A stretch of 64,000 nt of DNA, taken from Sipunculus nudus. Taxonomy: Eukaryota; Annelida; Sipuncula; Golfingiida; Sipunculidae. Positions 58,200-64,000 of the stretch are shown here, one piece after another; within the stretch, counting starts at the first letter, position 1; each line of letters starts with the position of its first letter. The DNA lies in the NCBI GenBank assembly GCA_026874595.1, contig CM049310.1, positions 37,089,558 through 37,153,557 on the forward strand, given 5' to 3'. The position numbers were made by a program, and so were the translations under genes. The notes below the pieces were generated by a model. That model had not been told where the DNA came from. It searched no databases and saw only the letters and a program-made list of their open reading frames with translations.

Positions 58200-59430
58200 A
58201 CTAGGCAGCTTCCGGTAATTTATATATTCTAAACTAAAAACTCAGCATGGTCAATTTGTTGTTTTTGTTTCCAAAATAAACACATGCATGTATTTCCATA
58301 GGACATTTTTACGGAAGCGTCTTGCTGCCAATTGAAAGAAAAAAATATTTATTTTTTCTTTTACCGAATGGCAGTAATACGCGTACAAACAACAAAGATT
58401 AAAATTGGACATTTGAAACAAAAATTTTCCCGAACATCTAGTTTAATTCTTTCATGAATATATCTCGGAGAAGTATACACTTGAGCGTCTAAAATGTGTG
58501 TGGATTAATGTTAGAACAAATTAAATTTAAACACATCCTTGTTTCTCTAAAATATCATTGAACATTAAATAAGTAAATGTACGGGATTATCCTCCCCCCC
58601 CCCCCATAACATGTTATTTCAACAACTAAACCAGATAAAAGTGACTGTTCATGGCGATGTGAGGTGTTTCATTTGTCTGTTTTCAAGGTTAATTAAACAA
58701 TAAGCATATTCAGGTAACGCAATTATCATCAATAAACAGGTCGTAAAAGTAATTAAACTGACATTAGCTTGTCCATTTACACCGTATTATCTCGAATAAT
58801 TAGTTCATAGACATTCACAAGAAATTTCTGGCATCGGTGAAATTGTAATATATCTTTCATAAAAGTCCATTATTTCCGAGATTTGACTTGGAATGGCACC
58901 AATTTTCGGACCATTTTTTCAACACTTTGAGTACCAAATTTGAGGAGGGAAATATGCATTACTTAACAAATGGGGACTGCATTAATTTTGTAAATCGGCT
59001 AATATGACCTTATACATATTGGTTACAATATATAAAATCTAAGGGGGGGGGGATATGCAGTACTTCACAGCTATGATGTTCACAAGTAACACACAGTATC
59101 ACAAGAAATTGCCACAGATTTCAACATGAAGATCAGGGTCAAGGTCGCCATTTTCCAAACTCGTCCGAGAACTTGGTTGCATGAAACCTTTTGTGTACCA
59201 TATTAGAGGGGGAAATAATACAGCAAGTTCTACATGCATGGGGTTATCAATAATGTATTTAGGTTAATTTGATCTTAAAAAATTTGAATCAAGGTCAAAT
59301 ACTCAAACCACAAATCAAAGATCTTATAGGTCATTCTGATTTTATACAAATAATCATCCACATATTCATCAGTCTTAAATTTTTATGTCATTTTCGCCAA
59401 ATGTGGTAAATTTTATTAAAGCTCAAGGCT
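58200..59430. other. Gene-free stretch with degenerate repeats
   Basis: The segment 58900-59420 has loosely repeated phrases (GTACCAAATTTGAGGAGGGAAATA and GTACCATATTAGAGGGGGAAATA, about 280 bases apart), suggesting two diverged copies of a dispersed-repeat body. A poly-C run lies at about 58591-58604. No gene is supported. Confidence 0.45.
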
Positions 59431-59436
59431 AAATTA

Positions 59437-59455
59437 TCTCTCTCTCTCTCTCTCT

Positions 59456-59552
<97 letters not shown>
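59437..59552. repeat. Compound CT-AT microsatellite
   Basis: An interrupted CT tract (59437-59496, one CATT break) runs directly into an AT tract (about 59497-59552). Confidence 0.97.
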
Positions 59553-59554
<2 letters not shown>

Positions 59555-59873
59555 AAACCCTATTTTCTAATGGTTTGTGCGATTTTGGCCGATTATAGAG
59601 TCCAGGACCTACTAAAGGTAAAGGTCTCTTTTCTTACAAAGTTCATGGCCCGTTTTATATAGGCCTTTTCCTCTCATTCATTACTATACATGTGTTTGGT
59701 TTGGAAGATATTAGGGAAATATATTTTTAAGTCATCTCACTCGTAGCCCTAGCTCCCGTGCTCTCTCCTTACGCTGGGATCCTGGATACCTACGTCACAA
59801 GTGCAGAACTTATCTCGCTCGCAGACGGCGGAGGTATCCAGGCAGCTACCGTACGACTATACACACACACCAG

Positions 59874-59945
59874 GGGCGGATCCAGGATTTAGAAAAACAT
59901 GGGACCTATGGGTCACTGTACTCAGCTGACGTTAAACTTGAAGGT
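59874..59945 (+). repeat. Fragment of GGGGCGGATCCAGGATTT dispersed repeat
   Basis: CAGGGGCGGATCCAGGATTT followed by ATGGGACC. The same opening phrase is found in degraded, inverted form near 18760-18790 and 50105-50125. Short remnant; family unknown. Confidence 0.4.
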
Positions 59946-61190
59946 AAAAATCTAAAATAATATCAAATGGAGATAAAGTGTAAGAGGAAGAGGTAATAAA
60001 GGCCATGGTTGGTTTATATGATTGGTTTGTATTGATGAGCAAGAAATTGTTGCAAAAAATATTTTGTGACCTGACCATGTGTTTCCTAATGTTGAAACTA
60101 AAGCATGTGAGCAGTTTGTGATCAAATGATCTGTACTATTACAATGATCATTAGTTGGTTTTTCGATTAACTGTTGACATTTCAGTAGTTTACACATTTG
60201 TTCAATTGAATCTATTTTTTTTGTATAATATATATTATTAAATATATATGTATGTTTTTATGAAATGTATACAGTTGAAATATAGCTAATTAACAACATA
60301 AAACAGGGCAAACAAAGCCTGATCTCAAATTCTGCTGAGGCAGGAAAATAATGAACAAATGTTTGTATTAAATCCTCATTTTTTTATCACATCAATTATT
60401 TTCTAATTTAAGTTTATATTTCTATACATTTCCAATTTAACATATATATCTGAATATAAAAGTTGATTCATAATTCTCGATTGCATCATCATAAATCTCA
60501 ATCTTGTCAGATAACACCACATCATGCATACAAATGTTTATTTATTTTTTACCACAAAAATATATCTTTTAAATCTGCAAAACAATAAATATCTAAAAAT
60601 AATACTTCATTTAGATTTCACATTTTTTAATTGTGTCTTTATTTATCCATAATGTGCTTCATATTTTATAATAATTTAAGCATACTGATGGGTTCAATTA
60701 TATATGTTAAAATCATTTAAAAGAAAATTGATTTCTTTAAAAATGCTACATTACACAACATTGCATCTTCTGGATTACACCTTGAATTATTTTTTCAAGG
60801 AAAGTTTTTGCATATCGGAGTGGAAACAGCATTACAATTAAGGAGATACAGTGAAAACAATAACAATTACTGCATAACACTTGGTGGGTTGGGTTTGCGG
60901 GGGGGGGGGGGTGATTGGGGTGGTGATATGAGAATAACTGTACACCTGTCACAGCAGGGGATCTCCCCCAGTGACTGTAACAAATCAGAAACCCTGGCAT
61001 AGCTGACTTCCAGTGACCTGGAGTGGGACCCTGCATCTGTAATCAAAGCAAATGACTACAGAAAAAAAAATCAATAACTAGCTTAATTTTCAAGCTTTTA
61101 TTTTCAAATTTCAGATTTAGATAAACTAAATATTTATGTTTACATGCTGTGAAAATTAAATCAATGGTGCTTACAGGAAAAAAACGTGCC
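59946..61190. other. Gene-free AT-rich stretch
   Basis: No gene is supported. It contains a G run near 60899-60911. Confidence 0.55.
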
Positions 61191-61199
61191 ATGGTCAAA

Positions 61200-61780
61200 G
61201 TTGGGCAAAATTTAAGGTACTGATTTTTTTTATGCTAATAACTTAAAAAATTTACAAAATTCAGATCAAATTTTGTGTAAACATTTGAATCTTATTTAAA
61301 CATAGTTATATACTTGAGAAAATGGACTCTAGTTTCAAAATTTTTCATGTTAAGTGAGTTAATATTTTTCCTGATTTTTTACAAAGTCCGTTATGTTTGG
61401 GCCCATAACTTTAAGAATTTATACTTTACAGACTTAATTTCTGGCATGTACATAGGAACTATATAGAGGAATATTTATGGTAAATATGAGAAAAAAAGGT
61501 GAGTGGTTTTGATATTAGGCAGTCCTGAAGTGTGAAAATAGGATTTTAATAAAAAATTGAGGTTTTTCCTTAATTTCTCAAAGGAACGAAGTCGCAAAGA
61601 CCCAGTTTTCGGCTTGGTAGGAGATCTTGGGGACATCTAACATTATGCTGAATTTTGGATTCCTAGGTCTTACGGTTTCAAAACGTGCCACGTCTACGGA
61701 CGGACGGACAGACGGACGGACGACGGACAATGGACCACGACTATAGCTCAGATGACTTATAGTCAGCTGAGCTAAAAAGG
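61200..61780 (+). repeat. Dispersed repeat ending GACGGACGG...AGCTGAGCTAAAA
   Basis: The 3' part has a tandem GACG tract (about 61698-61728), then CTATAGCTCAGATGAC and CAGCTGAGCTAAAA. The preceding sequence (AGTCGCAAAGACCC, TTCCTAGGTCTTACGG) has no coding potential. The end structure matches the remnant at 58080-58195. Confidence 0.5.
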
Positions 61781-61958
61781 GGGGTGGGGGGTCCAACCCA
61801 GGAGACCAATGAAAATCCTAAAAAAAAAGGTCATCAGGTCTGGAAAAGGGGGGATCCAGGCCGCAAATTACGTCTAAAACCCCGTAAAAAAAGGTTGCTT
61901 CGGGTGAAAAAAGGGGGGTCTGGACCCCCCCCCCCCCCCTGGATCCGCTTCTGCACAC
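61775..61958 (-). mobile_element. GCGGATCC/poly-C dispersed repeat, inverted copy
   Basis: On the minus strand it starts GCGGATCCAGG with a G run, then GTCCAGACCCCCC and TTTTTTACGGGG blocks, then GGATCCCCCC. The block order matches copies at 19855 and 21183 in the opposite orientation. An internal GGGGTCTGGACCCC palindrome is present. Confidence 0.6.
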
Positions 61959-64000
61959 ACACAAACACAAATAGTTAATGAGAACATTCAAAAGAAAGGA
62001 GGTCACAGGTCTCGGATGGAACTTGAAAAGGTCAAGGCCGCTGATGTAAGCAAGGCTGCTATCTTATCGCCAGGGGGGAAGAGTAGCCTAAAGGGGGGGG
62101 GGGGGGGGGGGGGGGGGGCGGCGGAATAAGCATGGCATGAAGCGTTTCACTCGTCTCCAGCCAGATGGCAGCAGTGTTGCAAGCCAGCATCAAACAGTAG
62201 GCCTATCGGTCACCTTATTTGGCGAGGCGTTCGCGCCCACATCACCGTGCAAGCCCTTACTCATCCACTCGTGCTCCTGACGCGGCCGGCACGTAGGCTA
62301 CTCATTCATATCGACCGGGGTCATGAATCACTCTCACGCAGCATGAAACACAGGCCGTCTTGCTAGTACTGAAGGCGCGCTGCCCGTGTTGTACAGACAC
62401 CATACGTACACGAACTCTCCCGTGTCACTCGGGCCTCAACAAGTCGGTTTGTTCAGGCAAGGTTTGAATAGGTCAAGTAGTATAAAGACAGAGGGAATGG
62501 GAGTCTTTTTTTTATATCTACAGCTCTATAAATAAATCACTTTACTTCTCCTTCGGGCGTGGCGTATGCATATAATTGGCTCTTGGTATTTAATTAGGCG
62601 GTTTTCTTACTCTTACTTTCAGTGGGCCACCTACATGACAACTGGTTTAATTTGGCTGAACCAACTACAACAGGTATAATCTAAAACGGCCGGCACGCGT
62701 AGAAAGCAACTAAAACAGAGACATATCGTGTTCGCATTTCGTAAACGTACAACCAATAACCGCCCCGCCCCCTTTCAGTGGCCGTACCCTTCTAGTTTAA
62801 GTGCAACTGGCCCCAACATAGACCGAGATGCAAGCTTAGACTGGCCAGCACGACACTCAAACGAAGGGCTTTAAAGTGTAAACAATTTGTCCCCCTCCCA
62901 CACAACTTTTTTTTTTCCTCGGCACTAGCCGGCTACATATGCCACGCATAAAGTTGTCTTGCCGCGTGCTGCGGTTGCAGGATTTCATTGCTGTGGGTCG
63001 GCAAGGTGGAGTATTTGGACCATATGGCCCCTACTCTTTCCATACGGGTGTCTAATTAGTGCACAGCTGGCATTGCTGGCGTGACCTTAGGTCAACCAGT
63101 CACGTGGCGGGTGGGAACAGGATCTTGACTGGTTTCCTTATCCTACATTCTTTCGGGAAAAAGACTAACATAAAGGGGCAATGTACCCCCCCCCCCCCCC
63201 CCGGTTTTACAACATGAATAATGCTGGACCGGTGTGGCAGAAATGATTACTTCTGTAACCATGTGTGAACAAAAGAACGCGGGGCACAGAATTTGTTATT
63301 TCATATCCCAGGAGGTTTTAAACTTTCTTGTTCTTCGCGTTTCACCAGTGGGCCAACAACAAGTTTACCTCAGACCAGTTGGGTTGGTTGGTAAACTTAA
63401 TTTGCTAATAATTGCACTGACGGGAAAAATGCGGTCGCACATTAAGAAACTGGGGACCCGTATCCATTTCGAACCCTGGACCTCATTTCGTATCCTATTT
63501 CGAATCTTGGACCTTATTTCAATTGTTTAAATGTCTGAAAACAGCAAATATTTCCAAACAACGCGTAAAATTAACCACCCGGTAACCAGTCCCTCTAGCG
63601 TAATACCGGTCAATAATGTGCAAGACTAATAACATTTCCAGAGGAAGCAGGGAGGGGGTAACAACCAAAAGTTTACACACAAACACACCTGCAGGTTTTT
63701 AATGTAATATTCATTTTCTATGTATAATGCTCATAGTGCCCTCTGTATAGTTTTCCCACGTGCCCCTGATTGCGAATAAATCCCTCAGTTAAGTCAATAT
63801 TTTTAACAATTTGGTAAAACAACTTTACCCTCACAAATACAAGTACATACATTCATGGTCACATTTAAAGGTTTGAATTAACATCATAACACCAAATAAG
63901 AAGTCTGGACATTGCATGACCCCCCCCCCACCCCCCCCCCCCCCCCCCGAAGTAAATCAACTACAAGCCACCCCCCCCCCCCCACATTTCCCTCTGCTCC
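61959..64000. other. Terminal stretch: poly-G/C tracts and a GC-richer segment
   Basis: Long homopolymers occur at about 62094-62117 (G), 63187-63202 (C), 63921-63948 (C with one A) and 63971-63983 (C). The segment 62120-63130 is visibly richer in C and G than the rest, with CGCG and GGCCGGC motifs, as expected of a CpG-containing regulatory region or first exon of a gene beyond the window. I could not place an open frame. A 31-base tandem duplication (ATTTCGAACCTGGACCT type) lies at 63466-63530. Confidence 0.45.

Noticed and set aside
63234-63530. A 98-codon open frame near the right edge
   Set aside because: No domain or splice context was found, and its end overlaps a 31-base tandem duplication.

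Overview
The window looks like nuclear DNA from a marine lophotrochozoan, most likely a mollusc and plausibly a bivalve. It is AT-rich, its genes are split by long GT-AG introns, and it carries many AT, CT/AG and poly-G/C microsatellites. It also holds tRNA-derived SINEs, inverted-repeat (MITE-like) elements and the 'GACGGACGG...AGCTCA...GAGCTAAA' type of dispersed repeat that I associate with bivalve genomes. The species cannot be fixed from the sequence alone.

Three protein-coding genes can be assembled exon by exon. (1) 1051-9885, plus strand: a six-exon METTL24-like, Methyltransf_22-type membrane-anchored protein of 323 aa. (2) 26692-34896, plus strand: a ten-exon gene for the proteasome lid deubiquitinase PSMD14/Rpn11, 308 aa, with an intact JAMM motif. 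(3) 50780-48073, minus strand: a two-exon gene for an unrecognised 353-aa protein. Its N-terminal part is basic, its C-terminal part is acidic, and it contains two internal repeats of about 79 aa. Its upstream DNA carries a palindromic RFX-type X-box flanked by two perfect cAMP-response elements. A broken glycosyltransferase (UGT-like) fragment lies at 19731-20275.

Layout. 1-1050 is AT-microsatellite-rich upstream DNA. 1051-9885 is the methyltransferase gene. 9886-26650 is gene-poor and rich in elements: inverted-repeat elements at 10040-10435, 21535-21818 and 23277-24765, a GCGGATCC-type repeat, SINEs and the UGT relic. 26692-35110 is PSMD14. 35640-37530 is one copy of a long dispersed repeat whose other copy is at 52230-53950. 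38800-40700 is a decayed DIRS-like retrotransposon on the minus strand. 40985-41690 is a 26-bp tandem repeat, and 41775-46335 is a 61-bp satellite of about 75 units. 46798-47050 is a SINE. 48073-50932 is the novel gene and its promoter. 50933-64000 is noncoding, with many microsatellites and poly-G/C tracts.

Nothing suggests that the three genes share a pathway. The most noteworthy points are the novel X-box-associated gene, three in-frame tandem copies of a splice donor in the Rpn11 gene, and the satellite, which is homogenised in its core and keeps a 10-bp palindrome even in a variant unit.
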